Source: Janthinobacterium lividum (GTDB lineage Bacteria > Pseudomonadota > Gammaproteobacteria > Burkholderiales > Burkholderiaceae_D). Taken from it: a DNA stretch of 64,000 nt. The notes under the pieces were generated by a model that saw only the letters and a list, made by a program, of their open reading frames with translations, ran no database searches and was not told the DNA's origin. The DNA lies in assembly GCF_011601275.1 (NCBI RefSeq), contig NZ_JAAOLY010000002.1:1-64000 (forward strand). Reading direction: 5' to 3'. Of the stretch, positions 55,889 to 64,000 are shown piece after piece. Position numbers and translations under genes: made by a program. Numbering within the stretch: the stretch's first letter is position 1; each line of letters begins with the position of its first letter.

Positions 55889-55907
55889 CCATCGGAGGGT
55901 GATGCAA
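55879..55907 (-). promoter_or_regulatory. nrdAB promoter
   Basis: Minus strand: -35 TTGCAT (55902-55907), 17-base spacer, -10 TACAAT (55879-55884). The -10 lies within NrdR box 2. Predicted start near 55872, giving a leader of about 295 bases before nrdA. Confidence 0.75.
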
Positions 55908-55969
55908 TAGTTTTCCGGCATCCGTTGGCGTAATTTTTTGTATTTTCATATACGATTTCGGTTGACTTT

Positions 55970-56584
55970 TCAGGGCATGGATGGAAAGCCCAATCCCCGC
56001 GAAGTAAGCGCTAACGCAGGCTGCCGGCGCAGGGTTTCCAGCCAGCATACTTGGTAAAAATGCCAGTCGAAAAATGGCCCCGGATCCGTCTTCCTCCCCG
56101 GCGCGATATGCTCGTGCCCGCGCACCTGGGACAGCCCGTAGCGCGCAACCAGCGCCGCCGTCACTGCCGCCAGCACATGGTATTGCCGCTGCTGGAAGGG
56201 CACGTCGTCCGCGCCTTCCATTTCGATACCGATGGAGTAGCCATTGCACTGCGGGCGTCCTTCGAACATGGACGCACCCGCATGCCAGGCACGTTGATCA
56301 GTAGAAACATATTGCAACAACGCACCATCGCGCCGCACAAAAAAGTGCGCCGACACCTGCAAGCCACGCAGGTCGGCGAAAGAAGGATCGGCATTATAAT
56401 CTACCCGGCCCGTAAACAAGTCCGACACATGCGGCCCGCCAAAGTGGCCGCCCGGCAAGCTGATGTTATGAATCACCAGCAAGTCGACTTGCGCACCGTC
56501 CGGGCGCGCATCGTGGTGCGGCGAGTCATAGCGCAGCGCGCCGTCGCACCAGCCGTCTTCATCTATCGTCCATCCGCTCATCAA
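55970..56584 (-). CDS. ampD: 1,6-anhydro-N-acetylmuramyl-L-alanine amidase AmpD
   Basis: 204 residues, zinc amidase of murein recycling in the cytoplasm. First zinc ligand His39 in LLVIHNISLPGGHFGG, later QVRGHEHIAPGRKTDPGPFF with the second His and Asp. Starts inside the 3' end of the sigma-54 activator gene (26-base overlap, same strand). An ATG one codon in (56581) is equally possible. Acts upstream of Mpl, also encoded in this window. Confidence 0.94.
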   Translation of the reverse strand: MMSGWTIDEDGWCDGALRYDSPHHDARPDGAQVDLLVIHNISLPGGHFGGPHVSDLFTGRVDYNADPSFADLRGLQVSAHFFVRRDGALLQYVSTDQRAWHAGASMFEGRPQCNGYSIGIEMEGADDVPFQQRQYHVLAAVTAALVARYGLSQVRGHEHIAPGRKTDPGPFFDWHFYQVCWLETLRRQPALALTSRGLGFPSMP

Positions 56585-57632
56585 GTAAGGCTTCCTGTAT
56601 CGTCAATTTCTGCATGCGGTAACGCAACTGGCGCACGCTCAGGCCCAACTGGCGCGCCGCCCGTGCCCGGTGGTAGCGCGCCTGTACCAGCGCCAGCATG
56701 ATCATGTCGCGCTCGGCCTGGCGCAAATACACGTCCAGCGGCAGGACGGGGGCCACGCCATGCGCCGCCATGCTTGGCAGGCACAGTTGCCGTTCCGGCA
56801 AGTCCGGCAATGCCGGCGCCGCCCGCAACGGCATGTCGCCCGCCGCCGATGGCAAGGCCAGCCCGTCGAGCGCGATCACGCCGCCGTCGGCAAAGGCCAG
56901 CGCCCGCTCCAGCACGTTTTCCAGTTCGCGCACATTGCCGGGAAACGCATACGCGGCCAGGGCCGCCAGCACGGGCGGCGCCAGACTCACGGTCCTGCGT
57001 GGCGACAGGCGCGCGAGGATCACCTCACATAATACCTGCAGATCGCCGCGCCGCTCGCGCAGCGGCGGCAACGCCAGTTCGATCACATTCAGGCGGTAAA
57101 ACAGGTCATGGCGAAACGTGCCGGCCGCCACGCCGCGCGCCAGGCCATGCTGGCTGGCGCACAGGATGCGCACGTCGATGGCCTCGTCGCTACTGCCGCC
57201 CAGCTTGCGCACGCGGCGCTCCTGCAGCACGCGCAACAGTTTTACTTGCATGGCCAGCGGCAGATCGTCGACTTCGTCGAGCAGCAAACTGCCGCCGTGG
57301 GCCGCCTGGAACAAGCCCTGGCGTTCGTGCAGCGCTCCCGTATAGGCGCCCGGGCGGCAGCCGAAGAATTCCGCTTCCATCAGCGCTTCGGGAATGGCGC
57401 CGCAGTTGACGGCGATAAACGGGAAGCTGGCGCGCGCGCCCTGTGCATGGATGGCGCGCGCCGCCAGTTCCTTGCCCGTGCCCGATTCGCCGCGGATGGC
57501 CACCGGCGCGCCACAGCGGGCGATGCGGCCGATCTGCGCGCGCAGCGCCTGCATGGGCAGCGAGTTGCCGCTCAGTTGCGGCGCCGGCGGCATATTGGCG
57601 GCAGGATGCTGGCTGGGACTGGGACGGGACAT
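56559..57632 (-). CDS. Sigma-54-dependent transcriptional activator, no sensor domain
   Basis: 357 residues. AAA+ domain with Walker A GESGTGKE (48-55), the sigma-54 contact loop as GAYTGA (95-100; GAFTGA in most), Walker B LLLDEVDD (117-124) and LRERRGDL. C-terminal Fis-type helix-turn-helix (HRARAARQLGLSVRQLRYRM). The N-terminal ~25 residues carry no receiver or GAF domain, so it resembles PspF or partner-controlled activators. Overlaps ampD by 26 bases. Confidence 0.9.
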   Translation of the reverse strand: MSRPSPSQHPAANMPPAPQLSGNSLPMQALRAQIGRIARCGAPVAIRGESGTGKELAARAIHAQGARASFPFIAVNCGAIPEALMEAEFFGCRPGAYTGALHERQGLFQAAHGGSLLLDEVDDLPLAMQVKLLRVLQERRVRKLGGSSDEAIDVRILCASQHGLARGVAAGTFRHDLFYRLNVIELALPPLRERRGDLQVLCEVILARLSPRRTVSLAPPVLAALAAYAFPGNVRELENVLERALAFADGGVIALDGLALPSAAGDMPLRAAPALPDLPERQLCLPSMAAHGVAPVLPLDVYLRQAERDMIMLALVQARYHRARAARQLGLSVRQLRYRMQKLTIQEALLDERMDDR

Positions 57633-57752
57633 GGGGAGCGCGCCTTTCCGCTATGGCGGCGACGAACCGCCTCATGCAGATGCTACGCCAGACGGATGCC
57701 GGAGGACGTTACGATACGGATGAGCAACGCGCGCGAACCTGCCGGCCTGCCC

Positions 57753-58013
57753 TTACAAGGTGGCGTGCGCGTGGCAGCAGTAATCGTGGCCCTTGGCCTG
57801 CACGTTTTCCGAGGCCGGGTAATACACGCCGCAATGGGCGCAGCACAGCATCAGCTCGGCATCAGGCAATTCCTGCGGCCGGCCGGGCGGCGTAAACGGG
57901 TTCGGCTGCTGTTGCTGCTGCGCGCGGGCGCGCTGTTGCATGCCACGGATCTTGCTGCGGATCGCAAACAGCACCAGGAACACCAGCGCCAGCCAGAATA
58001 AAACACGTGTCAT
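57753..58013 (-). CDS. Small PP0621-type membrane protein with Cys-rich tail
   Basis: 86 residues. One N-terminal TM (about 3-20), a Gln/Arg/Pro-rich link, and a C-terminal metal-binding-like motif: Cys57, Cys58, Cys61 (LCCAHCGVYYP) with Cys79, Cys80 and His81 (DYCCHAH). The ATG at 58013 overlaps the stop of the CcsA-like gene by 4 bases. Function unknown; the pairing with the CcsA-like gene suggests a linked membrane role. Confidence 0.8.
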   Translation of the reverse strand: MTRVLFWLALVFLVLFAIRSKIRGMQQRARAQQQQQPNPFTPPGRPQELPDAELMLCCAHCGVYYPASENVQAKGHDYCCHAHATL

Positions 58014-58813
58014 GCGAATCCTCGGTGTAAAACCACTTCCAGTACAAAACGGCTGCCGACATAGGCCAGCAGCAAGGTGGCGAAACCGGCCAGGGTAAAG
58101 CTCAGGGCCGTCTTGCCGCGCCAGCCGCGAAAGCGCCGGCCTGCCAGCAGCGAGGCGAACAGCAGCCACGACAGCATGGTAAACACGGATTTGTGATCCC
58201 AGTTGAGCGCCTTGCCAAACAGTTGTTCGGAAAACACGATGCCCGACAGCACGGTCAGGCTGAGCAAAATAAATCCCAAGCCAATCATGCGGAACAGCAG
58301 CTTTTCCATCGTCAGCAAGGCTGGCAGCTGGTCCAGCGCCGTGCCGATGAAGCCGCGGCTTTCACTGCGCGTATGCAAGCGCGATTCCTGCAGCGCCATC
58401 AGCACGGCGTGAAAGGCGGCAATCGTCAAGGTGCTGTAGGCGAGCACGGCCACGGCAATATGCCAGCCGAAGACGGCCGACTTGCCTTCCATGCTGACCT
58501 GGCTGCCAGGGAAGGCCCAGGCCAGGCCGATGGCGAGGACGGCGCTGGGCATGACCATGCGGCGCAGGCCATCCAGGCTGAAATTGCGGTTCTCTATCCA
58601 GTAGGCGCCAACCGAAACCCACAGCGCGGCCGACAGCATGGCGGAAAAACCGAAGCGCAAGGTGCCCGGCGCCATCAGGTCGAACCACAGGGTGGCGGCG
58701 TGCGCCAGCCAGGCGACGCCGGTCAGGCCGGCAATGAGCCGGGCACGGGACGAAGGAAGCACTGCGCACGCCGCGTACAACAGGGCGGCGATGAAAAAGA
58801 AATAGATCTGCAT
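58010..58813 (-). CDS. CcsA/YpjD-type inner-membrane protein
   Basis: 267 residues with about eight hydrophobic segments and the CcsA/CcmC-like C-terminal part (LNWDHKSVFTMLSWLLFAS, then RRFRGWRGKTALSFTLAGF). YpjD-like members usually lie by ffh; the role in haem handling or cytochrome assembly is inferred. The next gene upstream, on the other strand, is a lipoprotein gene 262 bases away. Confidence 0.85.
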   Translation of the reverse strand: MQIYFFFIAALLYAACAVLPSSRARLIAGLTGVAWLAHAATLWFDLMAPGTLRFGFSAMLSAALWVSVGAYWIENRNFSLDGLRRMVMPSAVLAIGLAWAFPGSQVSMEGKSAVFGWHIAVAVLAYSTLTIAAFHAVLMALQESRLHTRSESRGFIGTALDQLPALLTMEKLLFRMIGLGFILLSLTVLSGIVFSEQLFGKALNWDHKSVFTMLSWLLFASLLAGRRFRGWRGKTALSFTLAGFATLLLAYVGSRFVLEVVLHRGFA

Positions 58814-59074
58814 AGTTTAAGTTTACACCATAGCCGGCAAGCGCGATTCAAGCGGCAGTATGGGCTGCAGGCAATTTGCCGCCAGCCGATACCGCAAGCC
58901 TGCCATGATATCGCGCCTCGGCCGCGACGGGTGGCGCAGCCTCAAGATTTCGGCAATCTTTCCTGCGGCGCACTGCCGCCGCGCCGCGGGCACGTTGCCA
59001 TCCCGATGAGCCAGCCCTATAATTATGTCCATAGAGCAACAGTCTTTCACCTTTCGCCACTCGCCCCCACCGCC

Positions 59075-59683
59075 ATGTTCTCTTTCAAGAAAATTTCCTG
59101 GACCTGTCTGCTGCTGGCCGCCTGCACTATATTAAGCGGCTGCATGAAAGACGCACCTTCCCAATCCACGTACGAAGAGTATTTCCGCACATCCGTCCAG
59201 AGCTACGACCTGTACAAGGATTACTTCGACATCGCGAAGCTGGAAAAGCTCAACGGCTGGAAAGAGAACGAACAGTATGAAATCAAGGGCTCGGCCGTGC
59301 TGCGCGCCAAGGTGGGCTATCTGGAATTGCTGGCCGACGTGGCCGACAAGCTCGAAGCGCAGGCAAAGACGGATGGCTCCGTGGGCATGACCATGGGCCT
59401 GGGTCTGATGGCGCGCGGCATGGGCGGAGAGAACAAGGTTTTCCGCGAATTCTGGGTACAGCAGCTGGAAAAAAAGGCGATTCCCGCACCGCTGCTGGCG
59501 CGCCAGGCGGCGATGACGGCCGAGCGTTTCGATAACCTGATGCAATGGTCGGACCAGCTCGTGCAAGACAATTACGGCGCCATCATCAGCCGCCAGCTGA
59601 AGAAAGGCGATGAACTGACCCGCATCTACACACTAAGCTTCCGCCAGACGGAAAAAGGCTGGATGGGTTTTAACGCCCGCTAA
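59075..59683 (+). CDS. Putative lipoprotein, unknown function
   Basis: 202 residues. Type II signal peptide with lipobox ILSGC (lipidated Cys23), then an alpha-helical mature domain (YEEYFRTSVQSYDLYKDYFD, LGLMARGMGG in the middle). I do not recognise a family. The start at 59075 gives a standard signal peptide; a longer frame upstream does not. A bidirectional terminator follows. Confidence 0.8.
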   Translation: MFSFKKISWTCLLLAACTILSGCMKDAPSQSTYEEYFRTSVQSYDLYKDYFDIAKLEKLNGWKENEQYEIKGSAVLRAKVGYLELLADVADKLEAQAKTDGSVGMTMGLGLMARGMGGENKVFREFWVQQLEKKAIPAPLLARQAAMTAERFDNLMQWSDQLVQDNYGAIISRQLKKGDELTRIYTLSFRQTEKGWMGFNAR

Positions 59684-59697
59684 AGCCACTCCTTCAC

Positions 59698-59737
59698 AAA
59701 AAAACCTCCGCGCCATCGCTGGTGCGGAGGTTTTTTT
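59698..59737. terminator. Bidirectional Rho-independent terminator
   Basis: CCTCCGC (59705-59711) and GCGGAGG (59724-59730) with A7 before and T7 after, so it can stop both the lipoprotein gene (plus) and the binding-protein gene (minus). Confidence 0.92.
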
Positions 59738-59751
59738 CATGGCTGTCTGAT

Positions 59752-60735
59752 TTACTTCACGTTCAGGCTCTTTTTCGCCTGCTCCAGCAAGTCCGTCTTG
59801 ACCCAGTCCTTGGCCACGGGCGGCTTCGTCATGCGGCCCACGCCCGTTTTCACCATCACGTCCGTGGTCACCTGGATATGCTCGGGCGAGATGTCGTACG
59901 AATACGGCGAATTGCTGATCGCGTCGTCGAAGTCATCCTTCGTGATCTGGCCGCGGAACACGACTTCGCGCACATATTTTTCCGCCGTCGCCTTGTTGTC
60001 GATAAAGGTCTTGGTGGCTTCGACGAAGCAGCGCATGAACTTTTCCGCCACGGGACGGCGTTCCTTGTAGAACTTTTCCGTCATCACCATGGTCCGTACG
60101 GGTTCGCCGATCGGCGTGTCATACGGTTTGATGACTTCGGTGCCGAAACCCTTGTTGATCGCCTGCGACGATTGCGGCTCCGACTGCATCATGGCGTCGA
60201 TATTCTTGCCCATCAGCGCCTGGTTCAAGTCGGCGTAGGCGAGAAATACCAGCTGCACATCCTTGCCTTTGGTTTCCGAATACGTCAGGCCCGCCTGCGA
60301 CAGCTCGGCCAGCAGCAGCACTTCCTGGATGCCGCCGCGCGTCACGCCCACGCGCTTGCCCTTGAGTTCCTTGACGCTGCTAATCTTTTGCCCCGCCCCG
60401 CCCACCAGGCGCGCACCGCCCTTGGCAAAACCGGCCACCACGTAGATCGGCGCACCGCCGGCGCGGCCGGAAATGGCCGCTTCGGACGCCGTCGCCCCCA
60501 CGTCCAGCTCGCCCGCGATAATCGCCTGCATCACGTCGAGGCCCTTGGCGAAGATATGCTCTTCGACCTTGATGCCGCACTTGGGCGCGATTTCCTTGAT
60601 GTACGACACGGCGCCGTAATGGGCGAATTTCAAATTGCCCAGGCGCACGACTTCCTGCGCCTGGACGGCGCCCATGCCGAAGGCCAGCATGAGGGCGGCG
60701 GCGATACCGGTCTTCAGGGTTGATTTTTTCTGCAT
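59752..60735 (-). CDS. Orphan ABC substrate-binding protein, NMT1/SsuA class
   Basis: 327 residues. Sec signal peptide (cleavage after GAVQA, about 26), then VVRLGNLKFAHYGAVSYIKE, AGELDVGATASEAAISG and VTRGGIQEVLLLAELSQAG, typical of nitrate/sulfonate/taurine-type binding proteins. No permease or ATPase gene is adjacent. It may feed a transporter elsewhere. The ligand is unknown. Confidence 0.88.
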   Translation of the reverse strand: MQKKSTLKTGIAAALMLAFGMGAVQAQEVVRLGNLKFAHYGAVSYIKEIAPKCGIKVEEHIFAKGLDVMQAIIAGELDVGATASEAAISGRAGGAPIYVVAGFAKGGARLVGGAGQKISSVKELKGKRVGVTRGGIQEVLLLAELSQAGLTYSETKGKDVQLVFLAYADLNQALMGKNIDAMMQSEPQSSQAINKGFGTEVIKPYDTPIGEPVRTMVMTEKFYKERRPVAEKFMRCFVEATKTFIDNKATAEKYVREVVFRGQITKDDFDDAISNSPYSYDISPEHIQVTTDVMVKTGVGRMTKPPVAKDWVKTDLLEQAKKSLNVK

Positions 60736-60862
60736 CGGGTTCTCCTGTGGTGGTTGGTGTGTGCCCGCAAGGGCACGCGAAACACTGCTTTTTTATTATG
60801 GGGAGATAGTACCGTGTGTTGAAGCCAGAGAAACATTTTTTTTGCCGGCAGCGTCACAGCAC

Positions 60863-62866
60863 TTACTGTCCCGCCAGCGCCACCACCGGATCGAGTCCCG
60901 ACGCCTTGCGCGCCGGCATGAAGCCAAACACCAGCCCCGTTACCACGGCGCAGGCAAACGCGCCGGCGATGGCGCTGAGCGAAAAGATCACCGGCACGTC
61001 CCACACCAGCAGCAGGCCGGCCACCGTTACGCCGACCACGATGCCGGCCACGCCGCCCACCACCGACACCAGCACGGCTTCGGTGAGGAACTGGCGCAGG
61101 ATGTCGCGCCGGCGCGCCCCCGTCGCCATGCGGATGCCGATTTCGCGCGTGCGCTCGCGCACCGTCATCAGCATCACGTTCATGACGCCGATGCCGCCCA
61201 CCACCAGGGAGACGGCGGCGATCAGGCTGAGCATCATGGTCATGTTGTCCTGCGTCTTGGCTTCGGCGGCGATCGACGCGGCCGCGTTGCTGATGCCGTA
61301 GTCGCGGATGCGGTGGCGCTCGAACATGGTGGCATCGACGGCCGCCTCCACCTCCGTCACGCGCTTGACGTCATCCACCGCCATTACCGTGTAGGTGGGC
61401 TCGCGCTGGCCGAAGACGCGGATGCCGGCCGTGGAAAACGGCAGCAGCAGCACGTCGTCTTCATCCTTCTCACCCGTCAGCGCACCCTTCGCGCTCATCA
61501 CGCCGATCACCTGGAACGGCACGTTGCCGATCAGGATGCTCTGCCCCACGGGATTGGGCACGTCGGGCATCAGCTTTTCCGCCAGGTGTGCGCCCAGCAC
61601 GGCCACGGTGGCCATCTCGCGCTCGTCTTCCTCCGTAAAGAAGCCGCCCTTGGCCACGGGCCAGGTCTGGATCTGCGGCAGGGCCGGCCCCGTGCCGCGC
61701 ACATAGGTCTGCACGTCGAGGTTGCCGTGGCGTATCACCTTGTTGCCCGTGACATTCGGCAGCACGTGGGAAATACCCGGCACGTCCTTGAGCGCATCGA
61801 GGTCGGCCAGGGTGATGCTGCGTCCCGGGATGCGCGAGCTTTCGCCGCGCGACGCCATGTACAGCAGATTCGAGCCGAACGCCCCCAGTTGCGCCATCAC
61901 CTGCTGGCGCGTGCCCAGGCCGATGGCCAGCATGACGATGACGGAAGCGACGCCGATGACGATGCCGAGCAGGGTCAAACCCGTGCGGAAGCGGTTGATC
62001 CACAGCACGCGCCATGCGGCGCGCGCCGCGTCAAGCAATTCCGTGCCCAGCGACGCACCGGTATCGTGGGCGGCGCGCGACATGTCCAGCGGCGGCAGGG
62101 CCGTCGACGTGGCGGGAATGGCGATGGCGCCCGAGTCTTCGACGATTTCGCCATCGCTGATCTCGATCACGCGGCGCGCCTGGGCCGCCACCTTGCGGTC
62201 ATGCGTGATCAGGATGATGGTATGGCCCGCGTCGGCCAGCTCGCCCAGCAGGGCCATGACTTCGGCGCCGCTGCTGCTGTCTAACGCCCCCGTCGGTTCA
62301 TCGGCGAGGATGATGCGCCCGCCATTCATCAGCGCGCGCGCGATCGACACGCGCTGCTGCTGCCCGCCCGACAACTGGTTCGGCCGGTGGTCTAGCCGCT
62401 CACCGAGACCCAGGCGCTTGAGCAGCGCTTCCGAGCGCGCATGGCGGGCCGCGGCCGGCATGCCCGCGTACAGCGCCGGCACTTCCACGTTTTCGCGCGC
62501 CGATTCCGTGGCGATCAGGTGATAACCCTGGAAAACGAAGCCGAACGCTTCGCGCCGCAACCACGCCAGTTCATCGGCATTCAGGCTGGCCACATCCTGG
62601 CCGGCAAAGCGGTAGGTGCCGTCGCTGGGGCGGTCCAGGCATCCCAGCAAATGCATCAGGGTCGACTTGCCGGAACCGGACGCACCGACGATGGCGACGA
62701 ATTCGCCGGCGCCAATCGACAGGGTCAGGCCGCGCAGCACTTCCACGGCCGGCGCGCCGTCATGGCCGCCGTAGCGCTTGCGGATACCGGCAAGTTCAAT
62801 CAAAGGCGCCGCCCGGCCAGGCTCTCCTGCTTGTCCCAGCGACCTGGCCTCGCTCATCGCGCTCAC
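60863..62866 (-). CDS. macB: MacB-type ABC exporter (ATPase-permease fusion)
   Basis: 667 residues. N-terminal ATPase: Walker [10 protein letters not shown] (61-69), [27 protein letters not shown]. Then TM1 (about 305-325, [20 protein letters not shown]), a large periplasmic domain, and three C-terminal TMs ([20 protein letters not shown] between). Exports macrolides, lipopeptides or heat-stable peptides through TolC, with MacA. The start overlaps the macA stop by 4 bases. No outer-membrane gene in view downstream. Confidence 0.93.
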   Translation of the reverse strand: MSAMSEARSLGQAGEPGRAAPLIELAGIRKRYGGHDGAPAVEVLRGLTLSIGAGEFVAIVGASGSGKSTLMHLLGCLDRPSDGTYRFAGQDVASLNADELAWLRREAFGFVFQGYHLIATESARENVEVPALYAGMPAAARHARSEALLKRLGLGERLDHRPNQLSGGQQQRVSIARALMNGGRIILADEPTGALDSSSGAEVMALLGELADAGHTIILITHDRKVAAQARRVIEISDGEIVEDSGAIAIPATSTALPPLDMSRAAHDTGASLGTELLDAARAAWRVLWINRFRTGLTLLGIVIGVASVIVMLAIGLGTRQQVMAQLGAFGSNLLYMASRGESSRIPGRSITLADLDALKDVPGISHVLPNVTGNKVIRHGNLDVQTYVRGTGPALPQIQTWPVAKGGFFTEEDEREMATVAVLGAHLAEKLMPDVPNPVGQSILIGNVPFQVIGVMSAKGALTGEKDEDDVLLLPFSTAGIRVFGQREPTYTVMAVDDVKRVTEVEAAVDATMFERHRIRDYGISNAAASIAAEAKTQDNMTMMLSLIAAVSLVVGGIGVMNVMLMTVRERTREIGIRMATGARRRDILRQFLTEAVLVSVVGGVAGIVVGVTVAGLLLVWDVPVIFSLSAIAGAFACAVVTGLVFGFMPARKASGLDPVVALAGQ

Positions 62867-64000
62867 AGCTGGAACCTGCTGCTGCCGTTGCCGGCCGGCT
62901 GCTCGCCCGTGACCAGCAATTCACCTTCGCGCAAGCCTTGCAGCACTTCCGCGCTGAGGCGGTTGCGCACGCCCACGGTGACGGCGCGCGTATCGACCTT
63001 GCCGTCCGCATCCATCACGCGGGCCGTGAACTGCCCCGGCTTGGCGCCTTCTTCCGTCGACGGTTTCAGGGCCGGCAAGGGCACGGCCAGCACATTGTTC
63101 GCCGCGGCCGTGACAAACACTACTTGCGCCGTCATCTGCGGCATCAATTCGCCATCGGCGTTATCGACGTCGAACAGCACTGTATACAGGATCACCTTGC
63201 TGGTCGACGGCGCCAGGGCCGTGCCGGCGGCGGAACCGCCGGGCACCGGCGGCGCCGGCAGCACTTGCCGCACTTTGCCGCTCCAGCGCCGCTGGTCGCC
63301 GCCCAGGGTGGTGAAGTATACGGGCATGTCCGGGCGCACGCGGCGCACGTCCGCTTCCGACACCTCCGTCCATACCGTCATGGCCGACAGGTCGGCGATG
63401 CGCAGGATGTTAGGCGTCTGGTAGGTGGCGTTCAGGGTCTGCCCTTCCTTCGCATCCAGGCCCACCACCTTGCCGGCCATCGGCGCATAAATGCGCGTGT
63501 AACCGAGGCGCGCCTCGTCCGCCTTCAGGCTGGCCTGGGTCTGGTCGATCTGCGCCTTCAGGTGGTCGATCTTGGCACCGGCCGAGGCCAGGGTGGCTTC
63601 CGCCGTTTCCAGGTCGGCCAAGGGGGTCGAATCGAACTTGGCCATCTGCTTCTGGCGCACGTGCTGCTGTCCGGCCAGGCGGTGCTGCGCCTGCTGGTCG
63701 GCCAGCTGCGCGCGCAAGCCCGCCAGCGCGGCGCGGCCCGCGTCGACCGTGGCCTGCTGCACGCTGGGGTCGATCTCGGCCAGCAACTGGCCTTTTTCCA
63801 CGGCGCTACCCGGCTGCACGTGCAAACGCGTGATCTGGCCCGACACCTGCGCGCCCACGTCGACATAGGTTTGCGGCTGCAGGGTGCCGATGGCCGTGAC
63901 GCTGGCCTCGATATTGCCGCGCTTGACGGGCGCCGTGTCGAACACGGTTTTCGGGCCGCGCGTGGCCCACAATGCGCCGGCGCCGAACAGCGCCAGCAAG
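62863..64000 (-). CDS. macA: MacA-type periplasmic adaptor, 5' partial
   Basis: Membrane fusion protein of the MacAB export system. A TM anchor at the start ([11 protein letters not shown]), lipoyl-like half-motifs [19 protein letters not shown] and [12 protein letters not shown], a coiled-coil hairpin (about 90-160), and a barrel and distal region ([19 protein letters not shown]). The frame is open to the right edge, where only a TTG (63999) could start. The true start is probably beyond the window, so this is N-terminally truncated by a few residues. Confidence 0.9.
   Translation of the reverse strand, partial: LLALFGAGALWATRGPKTVFDTAPVKRGNIEASVTAIGTLQPQTYVDVGAQVSGQITRLHVQPGSAVEKGQLLAEIDPSVQQATVDAGRAALAGLRAQLADQQAQHRLAGQQHVRQKQMAKFDSTPLADLETAEATLASAGAKIDHLKAQIDQTQASLKADEARLGYTRIYAPMAGKVVGLDAKEGQTLNATYQTPNILRIADLSAMTVWTEVSEADVRRVRPDMPVYFTTLGGDQRRWSGKVRQVLPAPPVPGGSAAGTALAPSTSKVILYTVLFDVDNADGELMPQMTAQVVFVTAAANNVLAVPLPALKPSTEEGAKPGQFTARVMDADGKVDTRAVTVGVRNRLSAEVLQGLREGELLVTGEQPAGNGSSRFQL

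Larger units (their letters stand above)
55578..55969. other. Intergenic region ampD-nrdA (nrdA leader)
   Basis: 392 bases. The ampD-side end carries a promoter and two NrdR boxes for nrdA (minus strand). The remaining ~295 bases would be an untranslated leader. It contains no clear gene; a short AT-rich stretch (around 55675-55705) is the only marked feature in it. Confidence 0.65.

Overview
The window is a gene-dense, GC-rich stretch of what looks like a Burkholderiales chromosome. I would guess Oxalobacteraceae (Janthinobacterium, Duganella or Massilia type), from gene order and protein character; no rRNA gene is present to confirm it. I see no insertion sequence, prophage, CRISPR array or tRNA. 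Almost everything is core housekeeping DNA. The unusual material is intergenic: dispersed REP-like palindromes, a candidate small RNA, and an NrdR-controlled promoter.

Layout. 1-5.4 kb: a YgjP/DUF45 metallopeptidase cut by the left edge, LPS core genes waaA and waaC, a phosphomannomutase/phosphoglucomutase, and an H-NS-type protein beside an AT-rich gap. 5.4-11.8 kb: apaH, an AraC-type regulator, then an apparent operon of an AhpD-like protein, an acyl-CoA-dehydrogenase-fold protein and a NitT/TauT-like ABC transporter with a Tat-exported binding protein. 11.8-16.6 kb (minus strand): yqgE-ruvX-pyrR-pyrB-pyrC' followed by a PlsC-type acyltransferase; pyrC' encodes a dihydroorotase lacking its metal ligands. 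17-18.4 kb: photolyase. 18.5-27.5 kb (minus): twitching-motility chemosensory operon pilG-pilH-pilI-pilJ-chpA. 27.6-30.8 kb: rubredoxin, a divergent ThiD, hemL and a HAD phosphatase.

31-39.4 kb (minus): corA, then a tightly packed run mpl-yqiA-ubiC-RNB ribonuclease-TonB-like-aroE-mtgA, with several 4-bp ATGA/GTGA overlaps. 39.5-46.5 kb (plus): a conserved hypothetical, a TlpA-like thioredoxin, aroQ, accB, accC, prmA, a zinc-ribbon DUF3426 protein and a PfkB-type kinase. 46.6-49.1 kb: a YggT membrane protein, a lysine/alanine repeat histone-H1-like protein, and a structured intergenic region holding a predicted small RNA with its own promoter and terminator. 49.1-51.3 kb: a LysR regulator divergent from an NTF2-like/SDR gene pair. 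51.3-55.9 kb (minus): nrdA and nrdB behind tandem NrdR boxes. 56-64 kb: ampD, a sigma-54 activator, a small zinc-ribbon-like membrane protein, a CcsA/YpjD-type protein, a lipoprotein, an orphan ABC binding protein, and macB with macA running off the right edge.

Functional themes are envelope construction (LPS core, peptidoglycan recycling and synthesis, phospholipid and fatty acid synthesis), nucleotide and aromatic biosynthesis, and surface motility control. The best candidates for something undescribed are the ~150-nt small RNA at about 48.64-48.79 kb and the AhpD/acyl-CoA-dehydrogenase/ABC operon at 7.4-11.8 kb.
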